Of a stretch of DNA of 64,000 nucleotides, positions 9,354-18,453 are shown piece by piece. The translations under genes were made by a program, and so were the position numbers. How positions within the stretch are numbered: the first letter of the stretch is position 1; each line of letters starts with the position of its first letter. The notes beneath the pieces were generated by a model. The model saw nothing but the letters and a program-made list of their open reading frames with translations. It ran no database searches and was not told the DNA's origin. Source of the DNA: Muribaculum sp. (GTDB lineage: Bacteria > Bacteroidota > Bacteroidia > Bacteroidales > Muribaculaceae). The stretch is taken from contig VSOZ01000002.1 of NCBI GenBank assembly GCA_009775095.1, forward strand, positions 62,001-126,000, written 5' to 3'.

Positions 9354-9617
9354 ATGGACACAAATAACGAAATTATATTATACCAACCCGATGCTTCCGT
9401 CAAACTGGAGGTGAGACTGGAAGATGATACAGTATGGCTCACACAACAGCAAATTGCCGACCTGTTTGGAGTAAAGCAGCCGGCGATATCGAAGCATCTG
9501 AAAAATATCTTCGAGAGCGGAGAATTGATTGAAGCCTCAGTTCATTCCATTTGGGAATATACTGCCGCTGACGGTAAATCATATAGGACTCAAAAATGGA
9601 AACGTCACCTTCAGTAA
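9354..9617 (+). pseudogene. Truncated RhuM-family gene (N-terminal fragment)
   Basis: The 87-residue frame matches the N-terminal part of RhuM-family proteins: a small beta segment (EIILYQPDASVKLEVRLEDDTVWL), then a helix-turn-helix (TQQQIADLFGVKQPAISKHLKNIFESGEL), then a TAADGKSYRT strand. In the family this is followed by YNLDxIISVGYRVNS and some 200 more residues. Here, after residue 78, the sequence turns into KWKRHLQ and stops, and the following bases do not resume the family in any frame. It is therefore read as a truncated remnant; full-length members are usually above 300 residues. The surrounding sequence is AT-rich compared with the gene before it. Confidence 0.7.
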
Positions 9618-9727
9618 TACTCGATAATCTTTAAGATTACAAATTGTGACCTTAATCACTTAAACTGAATATAAACCTTGATGCCATACAAAATGTTATG
9701 ATTAAAACAATATTAATCATGACTATT

Positions 9728-9988
9728 ATGAACAACCGCATCAGACCCGCCGATGACGTGCGCATAGAGATACACGATGATGAAGGGAAACTCGTCGACG
9801 CATATCAAGGCTCAGGCTACAACACTGTAGAAGAAGCGATAATGGCCGCCTACGAAGGAGCGGCGCATGCTCCACTCGACATCCGCGACTACATCTTTAC
9901 GGTAGCCAATCTCACCGACCGGACATCGGCCCGCTACCGCATGAACGCTCACGATCATGTACGCATACTGGCTGAGCCGCACCCCTAA
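9728..9988 (+). CDS. Small hypothetical protein
   Basis: An open frame of 86 residues from ATG 9728 (MNNRIRPADDVRIEIHDDEG...), or 96 residues from ATG 9698. The downstream start is preferred because the extra N-terminal residues (IKTILIMTI) come from AT-rich leader-like sequence and the conserved-looking part begins at NNRIRPADD. It is acidic, predicted cytoplasmic, with alternating beta strands (VRIEIHDDEGKLVDAY, YIFTVANLTD, YRMNAHDHVRILA) and no cysteine. I do not recognise a family. It stands alone between the RhuM remnant and the convergent lipoprotein gene. Confidence 0.55.
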   Translation: MNNRIRPADDVRIEIHDDEGKLVDAYQGSGYNTVEEAIMAAYEGAAHAPLDIRDYIFTVANLTDRTSARYRMNAHDHVRILAEPHP

Positions 9989-10024
9989 CAAGAACAAACA
10001 AAAAAATTATCTGTAGCAGAGACG

Positions 10025-10858
10025 TTATTCCTTGCCTATCGTAAATTTGACTTTTTGAAGGCCATACCCATGTATGTTTGCAAGTACAAGCCCGTATTCA
10101 AGAGTTTTGCCACTTTCATATTGCGTAGCAATTTTATTGTATAAATCCTGTGAAATTATATCTTTGAGATATAATGTTCCTCTTGTCAACCAGACTTTTT
10201 CAATCTTATCAGTTAACGGAGAGAGTACATAAGCATAATATGCCATCTTGCCGACACGATTGAATTCAAGGAAATCAGGAGAACTTTTCTCAATAACAAA
10301 TTCCAATTGTATAGCGGCGAAACTCATATCAAGTATGATATCGCCGTCCTTATATCCGGCATAATGCATTTTCCCATTGCTGTCAATGACAAATGCATCT
10401 TTGTAGAGATCATAGATGTGATAAGGGCATCTATCCTCATAAGGGATATCCTCCTCCCGGTTGACTATTATCTTATTGTCATCTTTCGGCTCTTCGGGCC
10501 ATATTCTGTCTTCAAGAACTGCAAGCAGTCTGTATGTGTATGAACTTGCATCCGCCGGAGGGTTGGCAAGTATGGTACGACGCACTTTCAATGTGTACAT
10601 ATGTCCCGGCTCGTAATTAAATCCTTCAATGGCAGACATGGATAGATTACGCCACTCTCCGGGGAAATCTTCATCCATAACGCGAAGGCATGCTATTGGA
10701 TATTTGCCCTCATCATCAAAGAGGTCATACATTATTCCCGGTTCTTCGGATACAGACATAACAATGTCTTTTATTTTGTCTTTCGGTTCGTCATCATTAA
10801 TACATGATGTAACAAAAAGACAGGCCATGAAAAGGAATGGAATTATAAGTTTATTCAT
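10025..10858 (-). CDS. Lipoprotein with DUF4377-like domain
   Basis: A 277-residue lipoprotein: signal peptide with lipobox FVTSC (Cys19), followed by Asn-Asp-Asp. Residues about 60-120 contain EPGHMYTLKVRRTILANPPADASSYTYRLLAVLE, which resembles the DUF4377 domain found in envelope lipoproteins; the rest is beta-rich without motif. Location is expected on the outer membrane. It is the last of three consecutive lipoprotein genes read after a Crp-family regulator (gaps 10 bases, then a 4-base overlap), so the four genes look like one unit. The function is unknown; an envelope-stress or host-interaction role is only a guess. Confidence 0.7.
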   Translation of the reverse strand: MNKLIIPFLFMACLFVTSCINDDEPKDKIKDIVMSVSEEPGIMYDLFDDEGKYPIACLRVMDEDFPGEWRNLSMSAIEGFNYEPGHMYTLKVRRTILANPPADASSYTYRLLAVLEDRIWPEEPKDDNKIIVNREEDIPYEDRCPYHIYDLYKDAFVIDSNGKMHYAGYKDGDIILDMSFAAIQLEFVIEKSSPDFLEFNRVGKMAYYAYVLSPLTDKIEKVWLTRGTLYLKDIISQDLYNKIATQYESGKTLEYGLVLANIHGYGLQKVKFTIGKE

Positions 10859-10868
10859 CTCTACTATT

Positions 10869-11318
10869 TTACTTATTTATAGCCTCAAATTTACAAATAG
10901 TTTTATCGGTATTCGGATAAATCACAGGATCTTGAAAGGCGCTTGTCACCGTTAATTCAGAAGGCGTAAGTCTGTCTATCAGCCAAAACTGTGCCGACTT
11001 ATCAATATAGATTACCGTGAAATTATCAGTTGTGAAAGTCCAACGGAAATAAATCGGATCGCCGTTGATTGTCCGGTCGCTCCAACTCATCCATTTGTAT
11101 GAACCGGTACCATTTGCATTAAATTTATAGGCCCAACCCTCCTCTTTATACTCGGTAGGTTCAAAATCAGATTTATGCTCATAAGTCTGTTTCCATTCCA
11201 CATCGGTTAAGAGAGAAATTACCCCTTTTTGGTCTGCATCATAATACCCTGTGCGTTCCTCGCACGAGGCAAGAAGCCCACAAGCCAATATTGTTATGTA
11301 AAACTGTATTTGTTTCAT
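10869..11318 (-). CDS. Small lipoprotein, lipocalin-like length
   Basis: 149 residues with a signal peptide ending in the lipobox LLASC (Cys19). The mature part has an 8-strand-like pattern beginning with LLTDVEWKQTYE and including WAYKFNANGTGSYKWMSWSD and PIYFRWTFTTDNFTVIYID, reminiscent of lipocalin-like Bacteroidetes lipoproteins that report calculated 'template' strands (W..x..F..nGtg). That similarity is by eye and not a confirmed family. Its start overlaps the stop of the upstream lipoprotein by 4 bases (ATGA-type coupling) and its stop is 10 bases before the DUF4377-like gene. Confidence 0.65.
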   Translation of the reverse strand: MKQIQFYITILACGLLASCEERTGYYDADQKGVISLLTDVEWKQTYEHKSDFEPTEYKEEGWAYKFNANGTGSYKWMSWSDRTINGDPIYFRWTFTTDNFTVIYIDKSAQFWLIDRLTPSELTVTSAFQDPVIYPNTDKTICKFEAINK

Positions 11319-12034
11319 TCCAAAATTCCGACTGTAACATTGCCGTTCCCCATGAGGGATTTGCCTTGAATGTTAAGATACTCGCCGTTAACCTCCGGTA
11401 GTACCAGCGAATAGCTATATGGCAATGAGTTTATACCTAATCCCGCTAATAGAATTGTACCCTTACTCGTGTCATCGGATGTCACGAAAGCGATTCGTGA
11501 TACATAAAATGTAGAAGTGTTGCCGCAACTTACTGTAAGCCGGTTATCTCCCATCGAATAGAATCCGGTCCGGCATATGTCGTCGCCTGATACCGACAGT
11601 CGGGCTACGGCTCTTGCTGCCGCATTATATGACTGAAGTTTTGATATACGCATTGTCCCTCCCTCATTGTTTATTACCGGTCCTGATGTCAGGATTGTGT
11701 ATATGACACTGACATTATCGGCTTCTCTATATGCCTTTATCAGATTGTTTGCTTGTTCCATTTCACGCTCAAAACGTGCACGATTGATCGAACTTATCTC
11801 CAACAATTGCTCCCGAGAACGGTTTACAACATAATCGGTTGCAGTAACTTTCTTGTCCGGATTGATAGAAAATAATCCGGTGCGATCGTTTACCTCGACA
11901 AATCGCGAAAGCACAGCGGCATCTGTCTCATAAGCCCTTATCTGAGGGGGGGCGTTAAAAACGATGTTGTCATCACTGCATCCTGTCATTAAAACCGATA
12001 CAACACAAATTATTGGGGCGATTTGGCGTTTCAT
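11315..12034 (-). CDS. Hypothetical lipoprotein
   Basis: The ATG at 12034 is chosen because it gives a proper lipoprotein signal (MKRQIAPIICVVSVLMTGC, Cys19); an upstream start at 12106 would add 24 residues before the signal. The mature 220 residues include a helical segment with SREQLLEISSINRARFEREMEQANNLIKAYREADN divided around residue 85-120, then beta-rich sequence ending in GNGNVTVGILE. The pattern is unlike families I know. Gene order regulator - this lipoprotein - small lipoprotein - DUF4377-like lipoprotein suggests a shared envelope function controlled by the Crp-like regulator upstream. Confidence 0.6.
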   Translation of the reverse strand: MKRQIAPIICVVSVLMTGCSDDNIVFNAPPQIRAYETDAAVLSRFVEVNDRTGLFSINPDKKVTATDYVVNRSREQLLEISSINRARFEREMEQANNLIKAYREADNVSVIYTILTSGPVINNEGGTMRISKLQSYNAAARAVARLSVSGDDICRTGFYSMGDNRLTVSCGNTSTFYVSRIAFVTSDDTSKGTILLAGLGINSLPYSYSLVLPEVNGEYLNIQGKSLMGNGNVTVGILE

Positions 12035-12107
12035 TATTGAAATTAAGTCATGTTTGATTTGCAAATTTCGCCATAAGCTCACATTTGTAATTGAACAAAT
12101 GTTCAAT

Positions 12108-12686
12108 TCAATTATTTTTCGCCCTTAGACCCTGCGATTTTTTTATTCTGAGGAGATGCTGATGAGATATTTGTAAGTAGGAAGCCAGCTCTTTGGACTT
12201 GATAGTTGAGACTATATCGGGGTACGCATCCGCGAACTTGCGGTATCGTTCAGCCGGTGAAAGTACATAGAGTTCCAGCAACCGGGTATAGCACATACGG
12301 AAAAGAGCGTCAGATGCTATGTAACGAAAATTTGGATCAGATTTGGACAACTTTTCCAACACATATACGAGAGGGAGTCGAAGCACCTCGGTCCGCACCG
12401 AAGCAACCAACGACACCTGCGACGGAAGTCTACGTACTCCATTGTTAAAGTCGGTCACAAATTCCCCTGTCATTGCAAGACCGACTACCGCTTCATCCCC
12501 ATTCGGCTTTAAACAAGCATATCTACAATAGCCTGATTTCACAAGAGATATATGCCTCTCAATATCTCCCTGATGAAGCAGGTATTCATCCCTCTCATAA
12601 ACAACAGACTTCCCCTCTGTCTCGCATAGTTCCATGAGACCGGAGAGATTGACATGCGACTTATATGAATTGAATAATTCAGCCAA
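12108..12686 (-). CDS. Crp/Fnr-family transcriptional regulator
   Basis: 192 residues. The N-terminal cyclic-nucleotide-binding-like beta roll (about 25-115) contains EYLLHQGDIERHISLVKSG and GDEAVVGLAMTGEFVTDF; the canonical cAMP-contact RSA/S motif is not present, as is usual in Bacteroidetes Crp-like proteins whose effector is unknown. The C-terminal part has a winged HTH core (SKELASYLQISHQHLLRIK, residues 163-181). No Fe-S cysteine cluster like Fnr is visible. It is the first gene of the lipoprotein unit 12686 to 10025, and a TAnnTTTG box lies 34 bases upstream. Confidence 0.85.
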   Translation of the reverse strand: MAELFNSYKSHVNLSGLMELCETEGKSVVYERDEYLLHQGDIERHISLVKSGYCRYACLKPNGDEAVVGLAMTGEFVTDFNNGVRRLPSQVSLVASVRTEVLRLPLVYVLEKLSKSDPNFRYIASDALFRMCYTRLLELYVLSPAERYRKFADAYPDIVSTIKSKELASYLQISHQHLLRIKKSQGLRAKNN

Positions 12687-12719
12687 TTTCTATCAATGCA
12701 GCCCAAAGGCTCGCAGATA

Positions 12720-12727
12720 CAAAGTTA
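12720..12727 (-). promoter_or_regulatory. Candidate -7 box for the Crp-like regulator unit
   Basis: On the minus strand TAACTTTG matches TAnnTTTG, 33 bases before the start at 12686. No TTTG is found at the expected -33 distance, so this may depend on an activator or be a chance match. Confidence 0.4.
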
Positions 12728-12812
12728 CGGAATCATCATGACTTACAGAATTTTAATGCCAATTATTTTAGGCCAATGTGAAAAAAACAGTTGATAAAAC
12801 ACAATCGTATTC

Positions 12813-12899
12813 GTAGGGCCGCCAGTAATACGGCGGCAGCGTTTCGGCTTGTATAGCCATCCGGGCGGCAGCCGGACGCCGTGGTACAGGCGTCCCTAC
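12813..12899. repeat. 87-bp palindromic intergenic unit with GTAGGG ends
   Basis: The element starts GTAGGGCCGCC (12813) and ends GGCGTCCCTAC (12899), an 11-base terminal inverted repeat with one mismatch. Inside are two hairpins: GCCGCC/GGCGGC around an 8-base loop (12818-12837) and GGACGCC/GGCGTCC around an 8-base loop (12874-12895). It lies in the non-coding 12687-13019 gap; apart from it and the -7 box of the Crp-like gene, nothing else is seen there. Short palindromic units with GTAGGG ends resemble non-autonomous mobile repeats, but no transposase or target duplication is visible. Confidence 0.6.
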
Positions 12900-13019
12900 C
12901 TTCCGGCAGGATATTAACTTCGACAGGGGGCTGCTCTGATCCGCATCCTCGCCTAACCGCCACCTATAATCGGCAAAATAAAAACAGCGAACTCAGAATG
13001 ACTCTGAATTCGCTGCTTG

Positions 13020-13093
13020 TGGAGTATAGCGGACTCGAACCGCTCACCTCGACACTGCCAGTGTCGCGCTCTAGCCAGATGAGCTAATACCCC
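13020..13093 (-). tRNA. tRNA-Ala (anticodon GGC)
   Basis: A full cloverleaf folds on the minus strand: acceptor stem GGGGTAT/ATACTCC with a G3:U70 pair (the alanine identity element), D arm GCTC...GAGC, anticodon stem CGACA/TGTCG with loop CTGGCAG giving anticodon GGC, and T arm AGCGG-TTCGAGT-CCGCT. Discriminator base A; CCA is not encoded. It stands alone between the repeat unit and the broken HAD-type gene. Confidence 0.95.
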
Positions 13094-13181
13094 ATAAATT
13101 TTATGATGCAAAGGTAATGCAAATTTTATTACCACACAAATTCTAATACAAAAAATCGCAATCCTATGTCCATATCTCTAT

Positions 13182-14710
13182 ATTAGAAAATCATTTGACA
13201 TTTTCGATACATGTTTAGTTAGAGCGACAGGGTGCGCCTCTAATACTTTTGATCTTTTAGCCCGAGAGGTTTTGGGATGTAATTCATCGCAATCAAAAAG
13301 ATGCGACTTCGCCAAAGAAAGAATAGAGGCCGAGACAAGAGCCGCCCGTAATAAAAATAAGGAAGTAACACTACAAGACATCTGGAAAAGCCGTGGCACC
13401 ACTACGGTGACAATTTTCGCAGCGATTTTATCAGTGCATTGAAAAACGGCATAATACCGCATCGTATAAAATACCGCTATTTACAATGTTAGAAATTTTT
13501 GCTTGCATCAGATTATAACCCGCTTGAGTCCACAGTCTCGCAACTGGCCGGAATGTCACGAGCCATAAGATTGTCGCATGACGAAAACAACAACCGTGTT
13601 GATTTTGCATCAGATCTTATCGCTCCACTCTATGTAATATATGTCAATTACATTTTGAATGATGCACTCAAGAAAGGCATCACCGACCTGTATTTCATGA
13701 CCCGCGACGGCTATATTCTTTACGAAACCGCAAAAGTCATCAAATCACACAGATCGGAATTAGCCGACATCAGACTACACCTGTTCTACATATCGCGCTC
13801 ATCAATCTATCTACCGGCTATGAAGTGTTTTTCAAAAGAAGAATTTACACAACTTCTTTCCACCTCAACATTACGAGGACGCCATAGCGACATTATTGAA
13901 ACACTATCACAATTATTACCGCCCCACATTATAGCCGAGATAAAATCCCTAACAGATGGCAACATAACAGATGCTCTCAACAACTCCGATGTGATGAACG
14001 TAATAAAGCGATATTACAATGAGCAGCGCAATATGCTTCTTCAATACTTCACCCAACTCGGCATAACCGACCCTGCCATACGCGGAGCTATAATTGACGT
14101 AAACGGGTCACGGCGCACTCAGAAAAACATCAACGACTTACTTATCGATTTCGGAGCATCCCCGCTAAGCAGCTACTATCTCATGACCGGTGGCGACCGT
14201 CTGCCTATCAAAGATACGGGATTTTATACATCGCTCTACACCAGAGACCGTTGTCGAGGGCCCCTGAAGAATTTTCGACGGCTTACGCGGGCATTTGAAC
14301 AATATTACTCCGCATGTCCCTTCGGACGCACAATATCATATAGACGTGGAGACAAAGGCATACTACCTGTATTTGATAATGCCAGACCGGACAAATGGCT
14401 TGAAGAGAGTGCGAACATCAATGCCGACATAACAAAAAGATTCGCCGAATATTTCTCAAAACTTCGACTTAACGAACATAACCATGAACTATACCTAAAA
14501 GTCACAGAAATGACAGCCCGTTTTGCCGATTGTCCGGGACGCCGCTACTTGAAAGTTCTCAAGAAACTGGTATTGACTGACGGTACGTCAAAACCGCGAC
14601 CTATGATATTTCTTATACCCCCCCTTAATCTTATCCGCAAGCGTTGTTCATGGACTCAAGGTTCCATATTTTATACTTTCGGTAGTTTTATAGGTCGCCT
14701 TTTCGGCTGA
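13182..14710 (+). pseudogene. Broken HAD-type polysaccharide-biosynthesis protein gene
   Basis: Three pieces of one gene can be read. Piece 1 (frame starting near 13182, stop 13440-13442) begins IRKSFDIFDTCLVRATG, the HAD motif I, and continues to TLQDIW. Piece 2 (another frame, from about 13382) gives PWHHYGDNFRSDFISALKNGI, the HAD motif with GDN..SD, so some 100 or more residues between motif I and this motif are missing and the frame shifts. This second frame then meets an amber codon (TAG, 13490-13492) and continues in the same frame as 403 codons to 14710, including YFMTRDGYILYETAK. No ATG fits the start of piece 1. Such proteins accompany capsule or LPS glycosyltransferases. The 403-residue tail could still be translated from TTG 13499, but the gene as a whole is judged dead. 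Confidence 0.7.
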
Positions 14711-14744
14711 ATAAAAACTCGAAATGCATACGTTTACGTTTTTC

Positions 14745-14775
14745 TTGTATAGTTGCCAAAATGTAGCTAACTTTG
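14745..14775 (+). promoter_or_regulatory. Bacteroidetes-type promoter of the GH31 gene
   Basis: TTG (14745-14747), 20 bases, TAACTTTG (14768-14775) matches the consensus in sequence and spacing. The GH31 start is 70 bases further on, leaving a leader of about 65 bases. Confidence 0.65.
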
Positions 14776-14845
14776 GGTGTAGCCATGTTTTTGGGTGTCT
14801 TAATAAAAAAAGGACTCAACCAATAACCAATTTTTAAGTTTACAC

Positions 14846-17341
14846 ATGAGAACAAGAGCAATCATTATCATGCTGGCGCTTACAATGACGTGTCTGCTGA
14901 AAGCCGAAGTTGTATATCGCGACGCAAACGTAAGATTCACACTTATTTCCGACGGCGCAATAAGAATGGAGTATGCGCCCGATGGTAAATTTGTCGACGA
15001 CAATTCGTTTATGGCCGTAGAGCGCGACTTCCCCGCAGTACCGGCAAAAGTAAACACAAAAGGCAACCGCGTGACAATCGCCACTGACCTTATGGAATTG
15101 TCCTACAAAAAAGGCTCCGGCCCTTTCACCCGCAACAATCTAAGCATAAAATCCAAGATAAAAGATAAGCCCTTCACATGGCGTCCCGGCGATAAGCAAA
15201 ACGCCAATCTCAAGGGTACATACCGCACGCTTGACCGCTTCGACGGCGAATACCGCGACGACGAGCGCATGCCTATCGAAGACGGCATACTTGCCCGCGA
15301 CGGATGGACGCTGCTTGACGACTCGTCGACACTGCTTTTTGACGGTGCCGACCGCCCGTGGGTCAAGGAGCGTAAAAGCTCTCCCGAGGCACAGGACTGG
15401 TACTTCATGGCCTATGGTAATGACTACAAACGGGCCCTGAAGGACTACACCCTCTTTGCCGGCAAGGTGCCGCTGCCTCCGCGCTACGCGTTCGGATACT
15501 GGTGGTCAAGATATTGGACCTATACCGACAACGAGCTCCGCAAGCTCGTAAAAGACTTCAAATCATATGACATACCGCTCGACGTACTTGTGATAGATAT
15601 GGACTGGCACTACACCGAGAAAGGCAAAGGAGGATGGACCGGCTACACATGGAACCGCAGTCTGTTTCCCGACCCCGCCGGCATGTTGAAATTCATAAAG
15701 GACAATGACCTCAAGATAACCATGAACCTTCACCCCGCCGACGGCATAGCGCCATATGAGGAGGGCTACAGCGATATGGCACGAAGCATGGGACTTAATC
15801 CGGCCGACAGCGTGACCATACCGTTCGAGGCTTCTTCGCAGCGCTTCATGGACGGATGGATGAAGACGATTCTGCACCCTATGGAGAAGGACGGCGTCGA
15901 TTTCTGGTGGCTCGACTGGCAGCAATTTCCCAACGACCGCAAAATACCATCGCTGAGCAACACATGGTGGCTCAACTACGCCTTCTTCACCGATATGGAA
16001 CGTAACCGCGACACCCGCCCCATGCTCTACCACCGCTGGGGAGGCCTCGGCAATCATCGCTATCAGATAGGTTTTTCGGGCGACCATGCCATAACATGGG
16101 CCTCGCTCGACTTCCAGCCCTACTTCAACTCCACGGCCTCCAACGTGCTGTACGGCTACTGGAGCCACGACATAGGCGGCCACCACGAAGGCATAGGCCG
16201 CATAGAGCCGGAGATGTTTGTGCGCTGGATGCAGTTTGGCATATTCAGCCCCATACTGCGCACCCACTCCACCAAAAACGAGCATCTCAAAAAAGAGCCG
16301 TGGTCATTTGACAAAGAGCACTTCAACATCATACGCGATCTTATCGTGAAGCGCTATGAAATGTCGCCCTACATCTACACTATGGCCCGCAAGACATATG
16401 ACGAAGGCCTGTCGTTGTGCCGTCCGATGTACTATGACTACCCCGACGCACAGGAGGCCTATGACTTCCGCAATGAGTACATGTTTGGCGACCGCATCCT
16501 TGTCATGCCTGTCACCGCACCGATGAAAGGCATGTACTCGGAAACCGACATATGGCTGCCGGAGGGTGATTGGTATGAATGGCACAGCGGCACCATGCTC
16601 AAAGGCGACACTACCGTGACCCGACAATTTGCCCTCGACGAATATCCGGTATACATAAAGGCCGGCTCCGTCATACCCATGACCGAAGGGGTCAAAAATC
16701 TGCGCGGAAACAACTATCCTTATATTATCAATGTTTTTCCGGGAGGCGACGGAGAGTTTACAATATATGAGGACAACGGCAACGACAAGAATTATGCCGA
16801 CAACTTCGCCACAACAAAAGTGACCTCGCATGTCGACGGAAACAAGCTGACCGTAACACTGTCGCCGCGAACAGGCAAGTATGACGACATGCCCGCCACA
16901 CGCCGCATATCACTCAAAATCCACGGTTACCGTCCACCCGAGAGTGTGACCCTCGACGGTAAGGCCATAGCATCAACCTACGACGGCAACGACCTGACAC
17001 TCAACATACCGGTTGGTGATATTTCATGCGATCGCGAAAAGAGCGTCACGATAACCTACGGCGACAATATGGCCGTGGCTCCGGGCACAATAGCGAAGTT
17101 CCGCCGCATATACAAAGCCTTGTCCGATATAAAGAACAACAATGCCGGCATACTCATCAAAGAGCCTCTCGCCATGCTTGAATCGGCCGGCAGAGCCATA
17201 ACTTATCATCCCGAGAAGTTTGACGAAATCATGGACCGCTTTAATACCGACTACAACCGGTTGCCGGCTATACTGAACGACCATGACATTGACGACGCGC
17301 TCCGCACCCGCTTTTTGGAGACTGTTGCATGGCACGAATAA
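14846..17341 (+). CDS. Glycoside hydrolase family 31 (alpha-glucosidase/alpha-xylosidase type)
   Basis: 831 residues with a signal peptide (MRTRAIIIMLALTMTCLLKA), so exported. An N-terminal beta-sandwich (about 25-210) leads into the TIM barrel: PLPPRYAFGYWWSRYW, LVIDMDWH (249-255), then the nucleophile region FWWLDWQQF (Asp357) and the acid/base region GFSGDHAITW (Asp413), then beta domains and a short helical tail (about 745-831) that is extra to the usual fold. GH31 enzymes remove alpha-linked glucose or xylose; the exact specificity cannot be told. It has its own promoter and is followed by a glycosyltransferase 42 bases later, and is separated from the pectin-type operon at 18.4 kb. Confidence 0.93.
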   Translation: MRTRAIIIMLALTMTCLLKAEVVYRDANVRFTLISDGAIRMEYAPDGKFVDDNSFMAVERDFPAVPAKVNTKGNRVTIATDLMELSYKKGSGPFTRNNLSIKSKIKDKPFTWRPGDKQNANLKGTYRTLDRFDGEYRDDERMPIEDGILARDGWTLLDDSSTLLFDGADRPWVKERKSSPEAQDWYFMAYGNDYKRALKDYTLFAGKVPLPPRYAFGYWWSRYWTYTDNELRKLVKDFKSYDIPLDVLVIDMDWHYTEKGKGGWTGYTWNRSLFPDPAGMLKFIKDNDLKITMNLHPADGIAPYEEGYSDMARSMGLNPADSVTIPFEASSQRFMDGWMKTILHPMEKDGVDFWWLDWQQFPNDRKIPSLSNTWWLNYAFFTDMERNRDTRPMLYHRWGGLGNHRYQIGFSGDHAITWASLDFQPYFNSTASNVLYGYWSHDIGGHHEGIGRIEPEMFVRWMQFGIFSPILRTHSTKNEHLKKEPWSFDKEHFNIIRDLIVKRYEMSPYIYTMARKTYDEGLSLCRPMYYDYPDAQEAYDFRNEYMFGDRILVMPVTAPMKGMYSETDIWLPEGDWYEWHSGTMLKGDTTVTRQFALDEYPVYIKAGSVIPMTEGVKNLRGNNYPYIINVFPGGDGEFTIYEDNGNDKNYADNFATTKVTSHVDGNKLTVTLSPRTGKYDDMPATRRISLKIHGYRPPESVTLDGKAIASTYDGNDLTLNIPVGDISCDREKSVTITYGDNMAVAPGTIAKFRRIYKALSDIKNNNAGILIKEPLAMLESAGRAITYHPEKFDEIMDRFNTDYNRLPAILNDHDIDDALRTRFLETVAWHE

Positions 17342-17383
17342 TCGCTCGTTTTTAATACATCCTCTTAAATTGCACCCGACAAA

Positions 17384-18295
17384 ATGAATGACAGCCCACA
17401 GCCGCAATTATCAATCATAATAGTCAACTACAAAACCCCTCAGCTGACCTATGAGTGCATAAAGTCAATCTACGACAAAAACCACGGATTGAGCTACGAG
17501 ATTATTGTTGTAGACAATGACTCCGGCGACGGCTCGGTCGATTACCTGCGAGAGCGGCTCAACGACGTCATCCTGCTTGAAGCACCCGGCAATATCGGGT
17601 TCGGGCGCGCCAACAATATGGGCGTATCGGCGGCACATGCCGATACGCTCCTCTTACTCAACTCCGACACCGTCATAATCGACAACTCCATAAAGACGCT
17701 GTACGACTACCTGCAGAGCCACCCCGACACGGGAGCTTGCGGAGGGCTGTTGCTCAACCGCGACGGCAGCATAGGATACTCCACATCGCCACAGCTCACT
17801 CTCGGCCATTACTTCAGAGCATACATACCGCGACTGAAACACAAGCCGACAGAACTTTACGCCAAAGAGCCGGTAGAAGTGGGTTATGTCATCGGAGCCG
17901 ACATGATGGTAAGGCGTGAGGCCTTTGAACGGGCGGGAGGATTCGATCGGGACTTTTTTCTGTACTGCGAGGAGTCGGAACTGTCATTTCGCATAAAAAA
18001 ACTCGGCTACCGCATAATGCTCGTACCCGATGCCCGCATCATACATCTGGAAGGCATGTCAGGCACCAAAGTAAAGCAAAAGAGCGAGTTCATCCAGATC
18101 GAGCAGGCCTTCAGCCGTTTCCTTTATTTCCGCAAGGTATATAACCGCCGCTATCCCTACTATCTTTACATGCTGTTTATGTCGCAGTACACGGTAAGCC
18201 TGCTGCGCGGCGCCTTCAAGCGCGACAGAAGACGCGAGCTAACATATCGCATGGGCATAATGCACAAAGCGTTCCGCAAGTACCTCGCACGATAA
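17384..18295 (+). CDS. Glycosyltransferase family 2
   Basis: 303 residues, cytoplasmic, GT-A fold. LSIIIVNYKTP (9-19) begins the nucleotide-sugar domain, EIIVVDNDSGDGS follows, and NSDTVI carries the DxD-like metal site; GFDRDFFLYCEESELSFRIKKLGYR is the ED-type acceptor motif of rhamnosyl/galactosyl transferases of this group. The C-terminal part is basic and could sit on the membrane. Members add sugars to O-antigen, capsule or exopolysaccharide. Its location after GH31 and a broken polysaccharide gene suggests an old surface-glycan region. No hairpin follows. Confidence 0.88.
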   Translation: MNDSPQPQLSIIIVNYKTPQLTYECIKSIYDKNHGLSYEIIVVDNDSGDGSVDYLRERLNDVILLEAPGNIGFGRANNMGVSAAHADTLLLLNSDTVIIDNSIKTLYDYLQSHPDTGACGGLLLNRDGSIGYSTSPQLTLGHYFRAYIPRLKHKPTELYAKEPVEVGYVIGADMMVRREAFERAGGFDRDFFLYCEESELSFRIKKLGYRIMLVPDARIIHLEGMSGTKVKQKSEFIQIEQAFSRFLYFRKVYNRRYPYYLYMLFMSQYTVSLLRGAFKRDRRRELTYRMGIMHKAFRKYLAR

Positions 18296-18340
18296 ACGAG
18301 ACATCTTACCGCGGTACGTATACATACGTTTAATACGGTT

Positions 18341-18374
18341 TTTGCGCCGAATTTCTAAAAAAACATTAAAATTG
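18341..18374 (+). promoter_or_regulatory. Probable promoter of the GH28-like enzyme operon
   Basis: TTTG (18341-18344), 22 bases, TAAAATTG (18367-18374), one mismatch from TAnnTTTG. It lies 80 bases before the first start at 18454 and is the only candidate in this gap. Confidence 0.5.
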
Positions 18375-18453
18375 CCGGCGGCGAATGAGTGTTTCAACTC
18401 CGAAATCGGTATTTCATGATATAAAACGATAACCAATCAATATCAGAATAGAA

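Noticed and set aside
9340..9365. CCACGAATGGACACAAATA as a repeat family member
   Set aside because: It resembles a word common in Bacteroidetes intergenic DNA, but there is one copy here and it overlaps the RhuM start, so coincidence cannot be excluded.
11315..12106. Start at 12106 for the third lipoprotein
   Set aside because: It would bury the lipoprotein signal 24 residues inside the protein; ATG 12034 gives a normal signal.
13499..14710. The 403-codon frame as an intact gene
   Set aside because: Upstream pieces of the same protein in two frames plus an in-frame amber codon show it is the tail of a broken gene.
15563..16285. Long minus-strand open frames inside GH31, GH28-like and GltD-like genes
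   Set aside because: They are antisense to well-supported genes and show no family features; they result from biased codon use.
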